Assembly (NCBI RefSeq): GCF_004342625.1
Contig: NZ_SMAH01000001.1
Span: 186,001 to 250,000 of the forward strand
DNA from: Tepidimonas ignava
Lineage (GTDB): Bacteria; Pseudomonadota; Gammaproteobacteria; Burkholderiales; Burkholderiaceae_C
Direction: 5' to 3'
DNA length: 64,000 bases
A program made the translations under genes and the position numbers. The notes beneath the pieces were generated by a model. That model saw only the letters and a list, made by a program, of their open reading frames with translations. It was not told the DNA's origin and ran no database searches. Numbering within the stretch: the stretch's first letter is position 1; each line of letters opens with the position of its first letter. Below, piece by piece: positions 16,878 through 25,946 of the stretch.

Positions 16878-18725
16878 ATGAAAAGCACGATTCAACGCGC
16901 CCGCTGGGGCGTGCTTCCTGTGGCGTTGGCCGCCGCGGCCGCGTGCCTGCCCGCCGCAGCCCAAACGCAGTCCTTGGCCGAAACCGTGGTGGTGGCCACC
17001 CGCACCGAGCAGCCGCTGACCGATGTGGTGGCCGACGTCAGCATCATCGACCGTGAGCGCATCGAGGCCAGCGGCGCCGCCGGCTTGGCCGACGTGCTGG
17101 CCCAATTGCCGGGCATCGAAATCGCGCGCAACGGTGGCGTGGGGGGCACGACCAGCGTGTTCATCCGCGGGGCGGAGACACGGTTCGTCGCCGTGTTCAT
17201 CGATGGCGTGCGGGTGGACTCGCAGTCCACCGGTGGCGCCGCCTGGAACGCGCTTCCACTGGCGCACATCGATCGCATCGAAGTCGTGCGCGGGCCGTTG
17301 GCATCGGTCTATGGCTCGGATGCTCTGGGTGGTGTGGTGCAGATCTTCACCCGCGCGGGTGAACAAGGTTGGCAGCCCAGCATCGACGTCGGCGCGGGCA
17401 GCCACGGCACGCGGCGTCTCGGCGCCAGCGTGCGCGGGGCGCAGGGGCCGTGGTCGCTGGCCCTGGGGGTGCAGCGGGAGCTGAGCGACGGCTTCAATGT
17501 GCAGCCAGCCGCCAACCCCGACCGCGATGGCCACCGGGCGCGCTCGGCCCACATGCGGCTGGGCTGGACGCCCGCGGCGGGCCACACGCTGAGCTTGTCG
17601 GCCCTCGACAGCCGCATGGAGGCCCAGTACGACGGCTATATGTCCACCGCCGACGACTGGGCCACGCAGGACGTGCGCACCGTCGGCGTGACGTGGGATG
17701 CGCGTTGGTCCGACGTGTACACCTCGCGCGTCGCGCTGGGTCGGGGCACCGACCGCTACTCGACACGGCCCAGCCCTTACCAGACCAACACCGAGGTCAG
17801 CACTTACCTTTGGCAGCACCAATGGTTGCAAGGGCCGCACCGTGTCCAGCTCGGCTTGGAGCGCCGCGAAGACCGTTTGCTCAACGCTTCGACGACGCCC
17901 AACCGCACCCAGCGCTCGCAAGACGCGGTGGCACTCGGGTACGGCTGGGCCGAGCGCGGGCATGCGTTGCAAGTCAACGTGCGCCACGATGACGACAGCG
18001 AGTTCGGCGGGCAAACCACGGCGTCGGTTGGCGCAGCCTGGAGCCCGGGACCCGGCTGGCGGTTGCGTGCCAACGCAGGCACCGCGTTTCGTGCCCCCAC
18101 GTTGTTTCAGCGTTTCAGCATTTACGGTGTACCCTCCCTGCAGCCGGAGACGTCGCGCAACATCGAGTTGGGGGCGCAGTGGCGCACCGGCGTGCACCAC
18201 GTGGGTGCGACGTGGTACCGTAACCGCGTGCGCGACCTGATCCAATACGTGCCCGGGCCGGGCCCGTGCGTCAACGGCAGCGGAACGTGGGCTGGTTGCT
18301 ACGACAACGTGGGCTGGGCCACGCTGCGGGGCTGGACGCTGGAGGGCGGCACCCAAATGGCGGGTGTGCGCCTGACGGGCTCGCTGGACCTGGCCGATCC
18401 GCGCAACGACCTGACCGGCAAGCGGTTGGCCCGGCGTGCCGCGCGGCACGCCACGCTGCGGGCCGAGACGACCGCGGCGCCGGTGCGTTGGGGCGTGGAG
18501 TGGCGGCTGGTGGGGCAGCGCTGGGACGACGCGGCCAACACCAAGCGTTTGGGTGGCTACGGGCTCGTCAACGTCTCGCTGCGTGGTGCGTTGGCGCGCG
18601 ATTGGCAGTGGCTGGCGCGTGTGGACAACCTCGGCGGCCAAGCGTACGAGACGGCACGCGGCTACGCGACCGGCGGGCGCAGCGTGTTTGTCGGTGTGCA
18701 GTGGACGCCCGCACCGTCGAACTGA
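16878..18725 (+). CDS. btuB: TonB-dependent vitamin B12 receptor BtuB
   Basis: BtuB is the outer-membrane barrel that imports cobalamin using TonB energy. The 615-residue product has a signal peptide (MKSTIQRARWG, hydrophobic core, ACLPAAAQ) and a TonB-box region AETVVVATR. The plug domain has SVFIRGAETRFVAVFIDGVR and IDRIEVVRGPLASVYGSDA. Barrel strands follow, including FRAPTLFQRFSIYGVP and LQPETSRNIELGAQW. The C-terminus ends WTPAPSN rather than in the phenylalanine usual for barrel proteins. The ATG at 16878 lacks a clear ribosome-binding site, and in-frame ATG 16845 and GTG 16851 are alternatives that fall in the riboswitch expression platform. Riboswitch control fits its role. Confidence 0.93.
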   Translation: MKSTIQRARWGVLPVALAAAAACLPAAAQTQSLAETVVVATRTEQPLTDVVADVSIIDRERIEASGAAGLADVLAQLPGIEIARNGGVGGTTSVFIRGAETRFVAVFIDGVRVDSQSTGGAAWNALPLAHIDRIEVVRGPLASVYGSDALGGVVQIFTRAGEQGWQPSIDVGAGSHGTRRLGASVRGAQGPWSLALGVQRELSDGFNVQPAANPDRDGHRARSAHMRLGWTPAAGHTLSLSALDSRMEAQYDGYMSTADDWATQDVRTVGVTWDARWSDVYTSRVALGRGTDRYSTRPSPYQTNTEVSTYLWQHQWLQGPHRVQLGLERREDRLLNASTTPNRTQRSQDAVALGYGWAERGHALQVNVRHDDDSEFGGQTTASVGAAWSPGPGWRLRANAGTAFRAPTLFQRFSIYGVPSLQPETSRNIELGAQWRTGVHHVGATWYRNRVRDLIQYVPGPGPCVNGSGTWAGCYDNVGWATLRGWTLEGGTQMAGVRLTGSLDLADPRNDLTGKRLARRAARHATLRAETTAAPVRWGVEWRLVGQRWDDAANTKRLGGYGLVNVSLRGALARDWQWLARVDNLGGQAYETARGYATGGRSVFVGVQWTPAPSN

Positions 18726-18745
18726 CCGGCCGTGCCGGGTGTCCC

Positions 18746-20068
18746 ATGTCCAAGGCTTGTGTCGCCCTGCTGATCGCCGCCCCGGCCTCGGGCCAGGGCA
18801 AGACCAGCGTCACCGCGGCGCTGGCGCGGCTGCACGCGCGGCGGGGGCGGCGCGTGCGGGTGTTCAAGTGTGGGCCAGACTTTCTGGACCCGCAGTGGCT
18901 GGCGCTGGCCAGCGGCCAGCCGGTGGACAACCTGGACCTGTGGATGAACGGCGAGGCCGACGTGCGGCTGCGGCTGGCGCGCGCGGCCGAGCACAACGAC
19001 CTCATCCTGATCGAAGGTGTGATGGGGCTGTTCGACGGCGAGCCCAGCGCCGCCGAGCTGGCGCGGCGCCTGGGGGTGCCGGTGCTGGCCGTGGTGGACG
19101 CCGGCGCGATGGTGGGCACCTTCGGGGCGCTGGTGCATGGGTTGCGCCACTACCAGCCCGGCTTGCCGTGGGCCGGGGTGCTGGCCAACCGCGTGGCCGG
19201 TGACGGCCACGCCCAAATGCTGCGCGACGCGCTGCGCGCGGGCGACGGTCCGTGGTGGGGGGCGCTGGTGCGCGACGAACGCATGGCCTTGCCGGAGCGT
19301 CACCTGGGCTTGACCCAGGCGGGGGAACTGCCCGACGCGAGGGCGCGGCTGGACACGCTGGCCGATGCGCTGGCGGCCACCCCGCTGGGGCAACTGGCGT
19401 GGCCCGAATGGCAGCGCTGGGCGGTGACATTCGAGCCCCCGGCGCCGGCGCCCGCCTTGGCGCGTGGGCTGGCGGGGCGGCGCGTCGCGCTGGCGCAAGA
19501 CGCGGCGCTGGGCTTTGTGTACCCCGCCAACCTCGAGACACTGCGCGAACTGGGGGCCGACGTGGTGGTGTTTTCGCCGCTGGCCGACGAGCCGGTGCCC
19601 GAGGCCGACGCCGTGTGGCTGCCCGGCGGCTACCCCGAACTGCATGCCGCGCGGCTGGCCGCGGCGCAGCGCACCCGGGCCAGCCTGGCGCGCCATGTGC
19701 AGCTCGGGCGGCCGGTGTGGGCCGAATGCGGCGGGATGATGGTGTTGTTCGACGGGCTCACGCTGGCCGATGGGCAGCGCGTGCCGATGTGGGGGCTGCT
19801 GCCCGGCGAGGTGCGCATGCAGCCGCGCCTGGCGGCGTTGGGGCCGCAGGCCTGGCGCACGCCCTGGGGCGAGCTGCGTGGGCACACGTTCCACTATTCC
19901 ACCGTGGACACGCCGTTGACCCCGGTGGCGCGCACCGCGCCCGCGCGCCCGCACGGGCGCCCCGAGGCGGTCTGGCGGCATGGCCCCATGGTGGCCAGTT
20001 ATTTTCACGCGTGGTTTGCTTCTGCCCCGGCGGCAGTTGCGCAGCTGTTTCGGGGGGCGCTGGCATGA
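18746..20068 (+). CDS. cobB: Cobyrinate a,c-diamide synthase
   Basis: CobB (CbiA) amidates the a- and c-side chains of cobyrinic acid with glutamine and ATP. The 440-residue protein has an N-terminal P-loop domain (LIAAPASGQGKTSVTAALA at about residues 9-27, FKCGPDFLDP) and a C-terminal class I glutamine amidotransferase domain. That domain has nucleophile Cys328 in WAECGGMM and the downstream HTFHYST. It follows btuB by 20 bp, and its stop overlaps the next gene's start in ATGA. In Salmonella the product CbiA acts on cobyrinate or sirohydrochlorin-derived corrinoids, and the aerobic enzyme acts on hydrogenobyrinate. Ring-synthesis genes are not in the window, so the route cannot be fixed from here. 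Confidence 0.9.
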   Translation: MSKACVALLIAAPASGQGKTSVTAALARLHARRGRRVRVFKCGPDFLDPQWLALASGQPVDNLDLWMNGEADVRLRLARAAEHNDLILIEGVMGLFDGEPSAAELARRLGVPVLAVVDAGAMVGTFGALVHGLRHYQPGLPWAGVLANRVAGDGHAQMLRDALRAGDGPWWGALVRDERMALPERHLGLTQAGELPDARARLDTLADALAATPLGQLAWPEWQRWAVTFEPPAPAPALARGLAGRRVALAQDAALGFVYPANLETLRELGADVVVFSPLADEPVPEADAVWLPGGYPELHAARLAAAQRTRASLARHVQLGRPVWAECGGMMVLFDGLTLADGQRVPMWGLLPGEVRMQPRLAALGPQAWRTPWGELRGHTFHYSTVDTPLTPVARTAPARPHGRPEAVWRHGPMVASYFHAWFASAPAAVAQLFRGALA

Positions 20069-20937
20069 ACCGCACCGACCTTGGCCCCCAGCGCATCGTC
20101 TGCTTGACCGAGGAGACCACCGAGTGGTTGTACCTGTTGGGTCAGCAACACCGCATCGTGGGCATCAGCGGCTACACGGTGCGTCCGCCGCAGGCGCGCC
20201 ACGAAAAGCCCAAGGTCAGCGCGTTTTTGTCGGCCAAGATCGACAAGATCCTGGCGTTGCAGCCCGACCATGTGTTTGGCTTTTCGGACCTGCAGGCCGA
20301 CATCGCCGCCGCGCTGGTGCGCGCCGGGGTGGCGGTGACGGTGTTCAACCAGCGCAGCGTCGACGACATCGTGGCGGTGCTGTGGCAGGTGGCGGCGCTG
20401 GTGGGCTGCACGCAGGCGGCCCAGCGCTGGATCGAAGCCGTGCATGCCCAGCACGCGGCGATGCGCCAAGCGGTGCAGCAGCGCGTGCAGCGCGGCGCGC
20501 GTCGGCCCCGCGTGTACTTCGAGGAGTGGGACGACCCGCCCATCACCGCCATCCGTTGGGTGTCGGAGTTGATCGACATCGCCGGTGGTGAGGATATCTT
20601 CCCTGAGCGCGCATGCCAGCCCTTGGCCAAGGACCGCGTGCTGGCCGATCCCCTGGAGGTGGTGCGGCGCGCGCCGGACATCATCGTCGGGTCGTGGTGC
20701 GGCAAAAAGTTCCGGCCCGAGCGCGTCGCGGCACGGCCGGGCTGGCAGGACATCCCGGCGGTGCGCCAGGGGCACTTGTTCGAGGTCAAGTCGGCTGACA
20801 TCCTGCAGCCCGGGCCGGCGGCCCTGACCGACGGGGTGGCGCAACTGCACCGCATCGTGCTGGCGTGGATGGACGGCCAAGTAGCGGCCGTGCTGGGGCA
20901 GGGGGGCGTTGCGCAAGCGGGTGGGTGTCATGCGTGA
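20065..20937 (+). CDS. Substrate-binding-like protein without signal peptide (corrinoid-associated)
   Basis: A 290-residue protein of the BtuF/FecB type (COG0614, helical-backbone type III binding fold): RIVCLTEETTEWLYLLGQQH, FLSAKIDKILALQPDHVFGF, IPAVRQGHLFEVKSADILQP. BtuF relatives are exported, but this one begins directly with MNRTDLGPQRIVCLTEE. It has no hydrophobic signal segment, so it should be cytoplasmic unless an unseen route exists. The start overlaps the cobB stop (ATGA), and no upstream hydrophobic stretch is available in frame. A normal exported BtuF is encoded two genes on. It may bind corrinoid inside the cell, but this is inference from the neighbourhood. Confidence 0.8.
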   Translation: MNRTDLGPQRIVCLTEETTEWLYLLGQQHRIVGISGYTVRPPQARHEKPKVSAFLSAKIDKILALQPDHVFGFSDLQADIAAALVRAGVAVTVFNQRSVDDIVAVLWQVAALVGCTQAAQRWIEAVHAQHAAMRQAVQQRVQRGARRPRVYFEEWDDPPITAIRWVSELIDIAGGEDIFPERACQPLAKDRVLADPLEVVRRAPDIIVGSWCGKKFRPERVAARPGWQDIPAVRQGHLFEVKSADILQPGPAALTDGVAQLHRIVLAWMDGQVAAVLGQGGVAQAGGCHA

Positions 20938-21508
20938 GCTGGTGCTGGGCGGACAAAAAAGCGGCAAGTCGCGCTGGGCCGAGGCCCGCGCGGCGCGCTG
21001 GTTGCAGGCGGAGCCGCGGCACCGTGCGGTGTTGCTGGCCACGGCGCAGGCGCGCGACGCCGAAATGCGCGCCCGCATCGAGCGCCACCGGCGCGAGCGG
21101 GCCGAACGCGTGCCCGGCCTGGAGACGTTGGAGCTGGGCGAGGACGATGTGCCCTCGATGCTGCTGCGCCAAAGCTCCCCGCAGGCGCTGGTGGTGGTCG
21201 ATTGCCTGACGCTGTGGTTGACGCAGCTGTGGTGGCCGGCCGAGGCACGTCACGCGACGGCCCAGCCCACCCCCAGCTTGACCGACGTGCAGGCCCGGGT
21301 GGATGCGCTGCTGCACGCGCTGCAGCAGGTCGGTGGCCCGGTGGTGCTGGTCAGCAACGAAATCGGGCTGGGCGTCATCCCGATGGGGGTGCAGGTGCGC
21401 GCGTTCGTCGACGCACTTGGGGCGTTGAACCAGCGCGTGGCGGCGGTGTGCGAGCGCGTCACGCTGATGGTGGCGGGGTGCCCATGCGTGGTCAAGGGGG
21501 ACGTATGA
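20930..21508 (+). CDS. cobU: Adenosylcobinamide kinase / adenosylcobinamide-phosphate guanylyltransferase
   Basis: CobU (CobP) phosphorylates adenosylcobinamide and then transfers GMP to it, giving AdoCbi-GDP for nucleotide-loop assembly. The 192-residue product has a P-loop GGQKSGKS at residues 7-14. The guanylylated histidine region is RIERHRRERAERV (about His53), followed by LVVVDCLTLWLTQLWW and LVSNEIGLGVIPMG. The chosen ATG at 20930 gives the family start MRELVLGGQKSGKSR and overlaps the previous stop by 8 bp. An in-frame start at 20909 would add seven residues. Its stop overlaps btuF. Confidence 0.92.
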   Translation: MRELVLGGQKSGKSRWAEARAARWLQAEPRHRAVLLATAQARDAEMRARIERHRRERAERVPGLETLELGEDDVPSMLLRQSSPQALVVVDCLTLWLTQLWWPAEARHATAQPTPSLTDVQARVDALLHALQQVGGPVVLVSNEIGLGVIPMGVQVRAFVDALGALNQRVAAVCERVTLMVAGCPCVVKGDV

Positions 21509-22410
21509 CGCTGGGGCGGGGTGCGTGGTGGGCGCTGTGGCTGGTGCTGGCGTGCCTGTTCGGCGTGGCGGCCCGCGCCGAGGTGCGCATCGTCGACGAC
21601 CAGGGTGTCGAGGTGCGCCTGCCGCAGCCGCCGCAGCGCATCGTCAGCCTGCTGCCGTCGCTGTCGGAAGCCGTGTGCGAGCTGGGCCAGTGCGCGCGCC
21701 TGGTGGGCGTGGACCGCTACACCAACTGGCCCGAGGCGCTGGCCCATGTGCCGCGTGTCGGCGGGGGGCTGGACCCGAACATCGAAGCCATCGTCGCATT
21801 GCGGCCTGATGTGGTGTTGCTGGCCACGTCGTCGCGCGCCATCGAACGGTTGCGGGCGCTGGGGCTGCCGGTGGTGGCGCTGGAGCCCAAGACGCACGCC
21901 GACGTGCAGCGCGTGCTGCTGCGCCTGGGCCAGTTGCTGCAGGTGCCCGACGCGCTGCGGGTCTGGCGTGCCATCGACGCCGGCGTGTCGGCCGCCGCGC
22001 AGTCGCTGCCCGCCACGGCGCGGGGGGTGCGCGTGTACATCGAGGTCAGCCCCGGGCCCTACGCGGCGGGTGAGGCCTCGTTCATCGGCCAGACGCTGCA
22101 GCGCTTGGGGGCGCGCAACATCGTCCCCGCGGCGCTGGGGCCGTTTCCCAAGCTGAACCCGGAGTTCATCGTGCGCGCCGACCCGGATGTGATCATGGTG
22201 AGCAGCCGCGCGGCCGAAGGGCTGGCGCAGCGTCCGGGTTGGCATCGCCTGCGCGCGGTGCAGCAAGGGCGGGTGTGCGCGTTCGACGCCCGCGAGTCCG
22301 ACGTCCTCGTGCGGCCCGGTCCACGCATGGCGGAGGCAGCGCGCCTCATGGCGGCGTGCTTGGCGCGCGCGGCGGTGCCCACCGTGGCCGCCACGGAGGC
22401 TGGGCGATGA
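21505..22410 (+). CDS. btuF: Cobalamin-binding periplasmic protein BtuF
   Basis: BtuF delivers cobalamin from the periplasm to BtuCD. The 301-residue product has a cleavable signal peptide (MTLGRGAWWALWLVLACLFG, ending VAARA) and a BtuF-type binding domain: PQRIVSLLPSLSEAVCELG, LVGVDRYTNWP, LDPNIEAIVALRPDVVLLAT and GQTLQRLGARNIVP. The start overlaps the cobU stop and the stop overlaps the btuC start, both ATGA, which places it firmly in the operon and next to its transporter. Confidence 0.92.
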   Translation: MTLGRGAWWALWLVLACLFGVAARAEVRIVDDQGVEVRLPQPPQRIVSLLPSLSEAVCELGQCARLVGVDRYTNWPEALAHVPRVGGGLDPNIEAIVALRPDVVLLATSSRAIERLRALGLPVVALEPKTHADVQRVLLRLGQLLQVPDALRVWRAIDAGVSAAAQSLPATARGVRVYIEVSPGPYAAGEASFIGQTLQRLGARNIVPAALGPFPKLNPEFIVRADPDVIMVSSRAAEGLAQRPGWHRLRAVQQGRVCAFDARESDVLVRPGPRMAEAARLMAACLARAAVPTVAATEAGR

Positions 22411-23474
22411 ACGCCGCGCGTGCGTGGGGCCTGCTGGCGGCGTTGGGGGTGGCGGCGGCGTTGCTGGTGGTGCTGGCCATGGGGGTGGGCAGCGTCGGCT
22501 GGGAACCGTTGGCGGCGCTGTGGCCGTGGGTCGGCGGCCAAGACGGCCAGCGCGATCCGTTGCTGGCGCAAATCGTGTGGGATATTCGCTTGCCTCGCGC
22601 GCTGGGGGCGTGGGCCGCAGGCGCCTTGCTGGGTTTGGCGGGTGCGGTGGCGCAGGGTCTGTTTCGCAACCCGCTGGCCGATCCGTTTTTGCTCGGCAGC
22701 GCGGCGGGCGCGTCGCTTGCGGTGGCGCTCACCCTGGTGGCGCTGGGGGGAGGGGCCGGCATGCTGGGCGGGGCTGTCGGGCCAACCTGGAGCGTGCTGT
22801 CGCCCCACCTGGGCGTGCGCTTGGGGCTCACCGGGGCGGCCTTCGTGGGGGCGTTGGCGGCGGTGCTGCTGACGCTGACGCTGGCGCGCGGCGTGCAGCA
22901 CACCTTGCGCTTGCTGTTGGCCGGGGTGGTGGTGGGCGTGGTGCTGGGCGCCGCGACCCAGTTCGTGCTGCTGCTGGCACCCGATGCCTTGCAGGCCATG
23001 CAGGCGTTTTTGTTGGGCTCGACCGCGTTCGTGGGCTGGTCCGCGGCTGGTTTGATGCTGGCGGCCGTGGGGCTGTGCACGCTGGCCGCGGTGGGGCTGG
23101 CGCGGGCGCTGGACGCGCTGGCCCTGGGCGAAGCCACGGCGGCCAGCCTGGGTCTGCCCTTGGCTGCGATGCGCGCGGCGCTGGTGGCGGTGCTGGCGCT
23201 GGCCACCGCCAGCGCCGTGGCGCAGACGGGCCTGATCGCCTTTGTGGGGCTTGCCGCGCCGCACCTGGTGCGCACCCGGGTGCACGCCACCCACGGCTGG
23301 CTGATGGTGTTGGCCGCGGCGATGGGCGGGGCGCTGCTGCTGGCGGCCGATACCCTGGCGCGCGGCTGGCTGGCGCCGCAAGAGCTGCCGGTGGGCGTGC
23401 TGACGGCCGTGCTGGGCGGTGGCTACCTACTGTGGTTGATGCACCGTGGCCGCCTGCGGGGGCAGGGGGTATGA
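22407..23474 (+). CDS. btuC: Vitamin B12 ABC transporter permease BtuC
   Basis: A FecCD-family permease of 355 residues with about ten hydrophobic segments. Family motifs are WDIRLPRALGAWAAGALLGL, AGAVAQGLFRNPLADPFLLG and GLIAFVGLAAPHLVR. The last contains the cytoplasmic coupling helix that contacts the ATPase. With BtuD and BtuF it imports cobalamin. It is joined by ATGA overlaps to btuF upstream and btuD downstream. Iron-siderophore permeases share the fold, but the neighbours settle the substrate as a corrinoid. Confidence 0.92.
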   Translation: MNAARAWGLLAALGVAAALLVVLAMGVGSVGWEPLAALWPWVGGQDGQRDPLLAQIVWDIRLPRALGAWAAGALLGLAGAVAQGLFRNPLADPFLLGSAAGASLAVALTLVALGGGAGMLGGAVGPTWSVLSPHLGVRLGLTGAAFVGALAAVLLTLTLARGVQHTLRLLLAGVVVGVVLGAATQFVLLLAPDALQAMQAFLLGSTAFVGWSAAGLMLAAVGLCTLAAVGLARALDALALGEATAASLGLPLAAMRAALVAVLALATASAVAQTGLIAFVGLAAPHLVRTRVHATHGWLMVLAAAMGGALLLAADTLARGWLAPQELPVGVLTAVLGGGYLLWLMHRGRLRGQGV

Positions 23475-24301
23475 CGGTGCGCACCGACACCCACGTGGCT
23501 GCGGCGCTGCAGGCGCAGGATCTCAGCGTGCGCCTGGGCGGCACGGTGGTGCTGGACCACGTGTCGCTGAGCCTGCCCGCTGGGCGGTGGACCTGCATCG
23601 TGGGCCCCAACGGTGCAGGCAAGTCCACGCTGCTCAAGGCGCTGGCGGGCCTGCTGGCGTACCGCGGCCAGGTGCTGCTGCTGGATCGCCCGCTGCAGGC
23701 CTGGTCGCGGCGGGAGCGTGCGCGCACCCTGGCCTGGTTGGGCCAAGCCGAGCCGGGGGCCGACGACCTGACGGTGTGGGACGTGGCGATGTTGGGCCGT
23801 GTGCCCCATCAACCTTGGCTGGGGACCCCCAGTGCGGCGGATCGGGCTGCCGTGCGGCAAGCCCTGCAGGCCACCCAGGCCTGGGCGTGGCGCCACCGCC
23901 CCCTGGGCGAGCTGTCGGGGGGGCAGCGCCAGCGTGCGCTGCTGGCGCGCTTGCTGGCGGTGCAGGCGCCTGTGCTGCTGATGGACGAGCCGCTCGCGCA
24001 CCTGGACCCGCCGCACCAGGCGGATTGGCTGGCCTTGGTGCGTCGCCTGACCGCGCAAGGCCACACGGTGGTCAGCGTGCTGCACGAGCTCAACCTCGCG
24101 CTGCGCGCCGACGCGCTGCTGATGCTGGACGCGGGGCGTGTCGTGCACCAAGGCCCCAGTGGCGAACCGGCCACCCACCGTGCGCTGGAGGCGGTGTTCG
24201 AACACCGCATCGCGGTCCGCGCGCTGCCCGGCGACGGCGCCGGTTGGGTGGTGGTGCCGCGTGTCGCCGGGCAACCCGAGGGGCCCTTGGCTTGTACCTG
24301 A
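23471..24301 (+). CDS. btuD: Vitamin B12 ABC transporter ATP-binding protein BtuD
   Basis: The ATPase of the cobalamin importer, 276 residues. Walker A is GPNGAGKST at about residues 45-53, the Q-loop is [14 protein letters not shown], the signature is LSGGQRQR, Walker B is [12 protein letters not shown], and the switch histidine is in [13 protein letters not shown]. The start overlaps the btuC stop. The stop is 19 bp before cobO, with a GGAGG-type ribosome site between. Confidence 0.92.
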   Translation: MTVRTDTHVAAALQAQDLSVRLGGTVVLDHVSLSLPAGRWTCIVGPNGAGKSTLLKALAGLLAYRGQVLLLDRPLQAWSRRERARTLAWLGQAEPGADDLTVWDVAMLGRVPHQPWLGTPSAADRAAVRQALQATQAWAWRHRPLGELSGGQRQRALLARLLAVQAPVLLMDEPLAHLDPPHQADWLALVRRLTAQGHTVVSVLHELNLALRADALLMLDAGRVVHQGPSGEPATHRALEAVFEHRIAVRALPGDGAGWVVVPRVAGQPEGPLACT

Positions 24302-24320
24302 ATCGGAGGCTGGCAGCGGC

Positions 24321-24890
24321 ATGGACATCGTGCAACCACCCCGCCAGCGTCGGGCCGCCAAGCCCAGCGGGCCCCGGCGTGGCCTCATCATCGTGCACAC
24401 CGGCCACGGCAAGGGCAAAAGCACCGCCGCCTTTGGTCTCGCCCTGCGTGCCCACGGCCGCGGCAAAGCGGTACACATTTTCCAGTTCATGAAAGTGCCC
24501 AGCGCCCGCTTCGGCGAGCACCGGGTGTTCGAGCGCCTGGGCATCCCGATCGAGGGCCTGGGGGACGGCTTCAGTTGGAAAAGCCGCGACCTGGAGCGCT
24601 CGGCGGCGCTGGCCCGGCAAGGTTGGGCGCGCGCCGAGGCGATGATCCGGGCCGGTCACCACTTCATGGTGGTGCTGGACGAGATCATGTACCCCCTGCG
24701 CTACGGTTGGATTGAACTGGAGCACGTGCTGGCGTGCCTGCGCCAGCGACCCAGCCATGTCACCGTGGTGCTGACGGGACGCGACGCGCCGGACGCGTTG
24801 ATCGCCGTGGCCGACACGGTCACCGAGATGGTCAAACGCAAACACCATTACGATGCCGGCGTGCCCGCGCAGCGCGGCATCGAAGATTGA
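24321..24890 (+). CDS. cobO: Cob(I)yrinic acid a,c-diamide adenosyltransferase
   Basis: CobO (BtuR) transfers the adenosyl group of ATP to the cobalt of corrinoids. The 189-residue product has the modified P-loop [10 protein letters not shown] at about residues 26-35. Other BtuR/CobO motifs are [41 protein letters not shown] and the C-terminal [20 protein letters not shown]. The ATG at 24321 follows a GGAGGC site. An in-frame upstream start would overlap btuD and adds nothing recognisable. Confidence 0.93.
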   Translation: MDIVQPPRQRRAAKPSGPRRGLIIVHTGHGKGKSTAAFGLALRAHGRGKAVHIFQFMKVPSARFGEHRVFERLGIPIEGLGDGFSWKSRDLERSAALARQGWARAEAMIRAGHHFMVVLDEIMYPLRYGWIELEHVLACLRQRPSHVTVVLTGRDAPDALIAVADTVTEMVKRKHHYDAGVPAQRGIED

Positions 24891-24914
24891 CCCCTGCTGT
24901 AGCCAACCACCACC

Positions 24915-25928
24915 ATGATCAGTGAAGCGACCGTGTCCAAGCCCCTTCCACCCTCGCACGACCGCGGGCCAGCCTCCGCCCAACCCGCCCGGTGGAGCGT
25001 TCGCGAGGTGCAGGCTTTGCTGGACTTGCCCTTGCCCGAGTTGTTGTACCAGGCCCAAACCGTGCACCGCCAACACCACGACCCCACCGCGATGGAGTTG
25101 GCGACCCTGCTGTCGATCAAGACCGGCGGGTGCCCGGAAGACTGCGCCTACTGCCCACAGTCGGTGCACCACGACACGGGGGTCAAGGCGACCAAGTTGA
25201 TGACGCCCGAGGATGTGCGTGCCGCCGTGCGTCAGGCGCGGGAGGCCGGCGCGCACCGCTTTTGCATGGGGGCCGCGTGGCGTGCGCCGAACGACCGCGA
25301 TCTGGACAAGGTGGTCGAGCTGGTGCGGGTCGTCAAAGAGGAGGGGCTGCAAGCGTGCTGCACGTTGGGCATGCTGACGGCGCAGCAGGCGCAGCGGCTG
25401 GCGCAGGTGGGGCTGGACTACTACAACCACAACCTGGACACGGCGCCGGAACTGTACGGGCACATCATCACCACGCGCGACTACGAAGACCGGCTGCAAA
25501 CACTGCGCCATGTGCGCGAGGCGGGCATCCGGGTGTGCTGCGGCGGCATCGTCGGCATGGGTGAATCGCGTGCCGGGCGCGCGGCCTTGATCGCGCAACT
25601 GGCCAACCTGGAGCCCTACCCGGAGTCGGTGCCGATCAACCAACTGGTCAAAGTGGCAGGCACCCCCTTGGCGGACCAGCCTGATTTGGACCCGCTGGAG
25701 TTTGTGCGCACGGTGGCGGTGGCCCGCATCACGATGCCCAAGGCCAAGGTGCGCCTGTCGGCGGGGCGCCGCTCCATGGACGAGTCCACCCAGGTGCTGT
25801 GCTTTGTGGCCGGCGCCAATTCCATCTTCTACGGCGACAAGCTGCTGGTGACGGGCAACGCCGACGTGGAAGCGGACCGCGCGCTGCTGCAGCGCCTGGG
25901 CATGCGCACCCACGCGGCGCACGCCTGA
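24915..25928 (+). CDS. bioB: Biotin synthase
   Basis: BioB is the radical-SAM enzyme that inserts sulfur into dethiobiotin. The 337-residue product has the 4Fe-4S motif CPEDCAYC (Cys73, Cys77, Cys80). Further motifs are [49 protein letters not shown] and [14 protein letters not shown], with residues of the 2Fe-2S cluster. It sits between cobO (24-bp gap) and cobD (18-bp gap) in the same orientation, an unusual place because the rest of the biotin pathway is absent here. There is no sign of a promoter in either gap, so it may be read with the B12 genes. Confidence 0.95.
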   Translation: MISEATVSKPLPPSHDRGPASAQPARWSVREVQALLDLPLPELLYQAQTVHRQHHDPTAMELATLLSIKTGGCPEDCAYCPQSVHHDTGVKATKLMTPEDVRAAVRQAREAGAHRFCMGAAWRAPNDRDLDKVVELVRVVKEEGLQACCTLGMLTAQQAQRLAQVGLDYYNHNLDTAPELYGHIITTRDYEDRLQTLRHVREAGIRVCCGGIVGMGESRAGRAALIAQLANLEPYPESVPINQLVKVAGTPLADQPDLDPLEFVRTVAVARITMPKAKVRLSAGRRSMDESTQVLCFVAGANSIFYGDKLLVTGNADVEADRALLQRLGMRTHAAHA

Positions 25929-25946
25929 CGCCACGGGAGCTCACGG

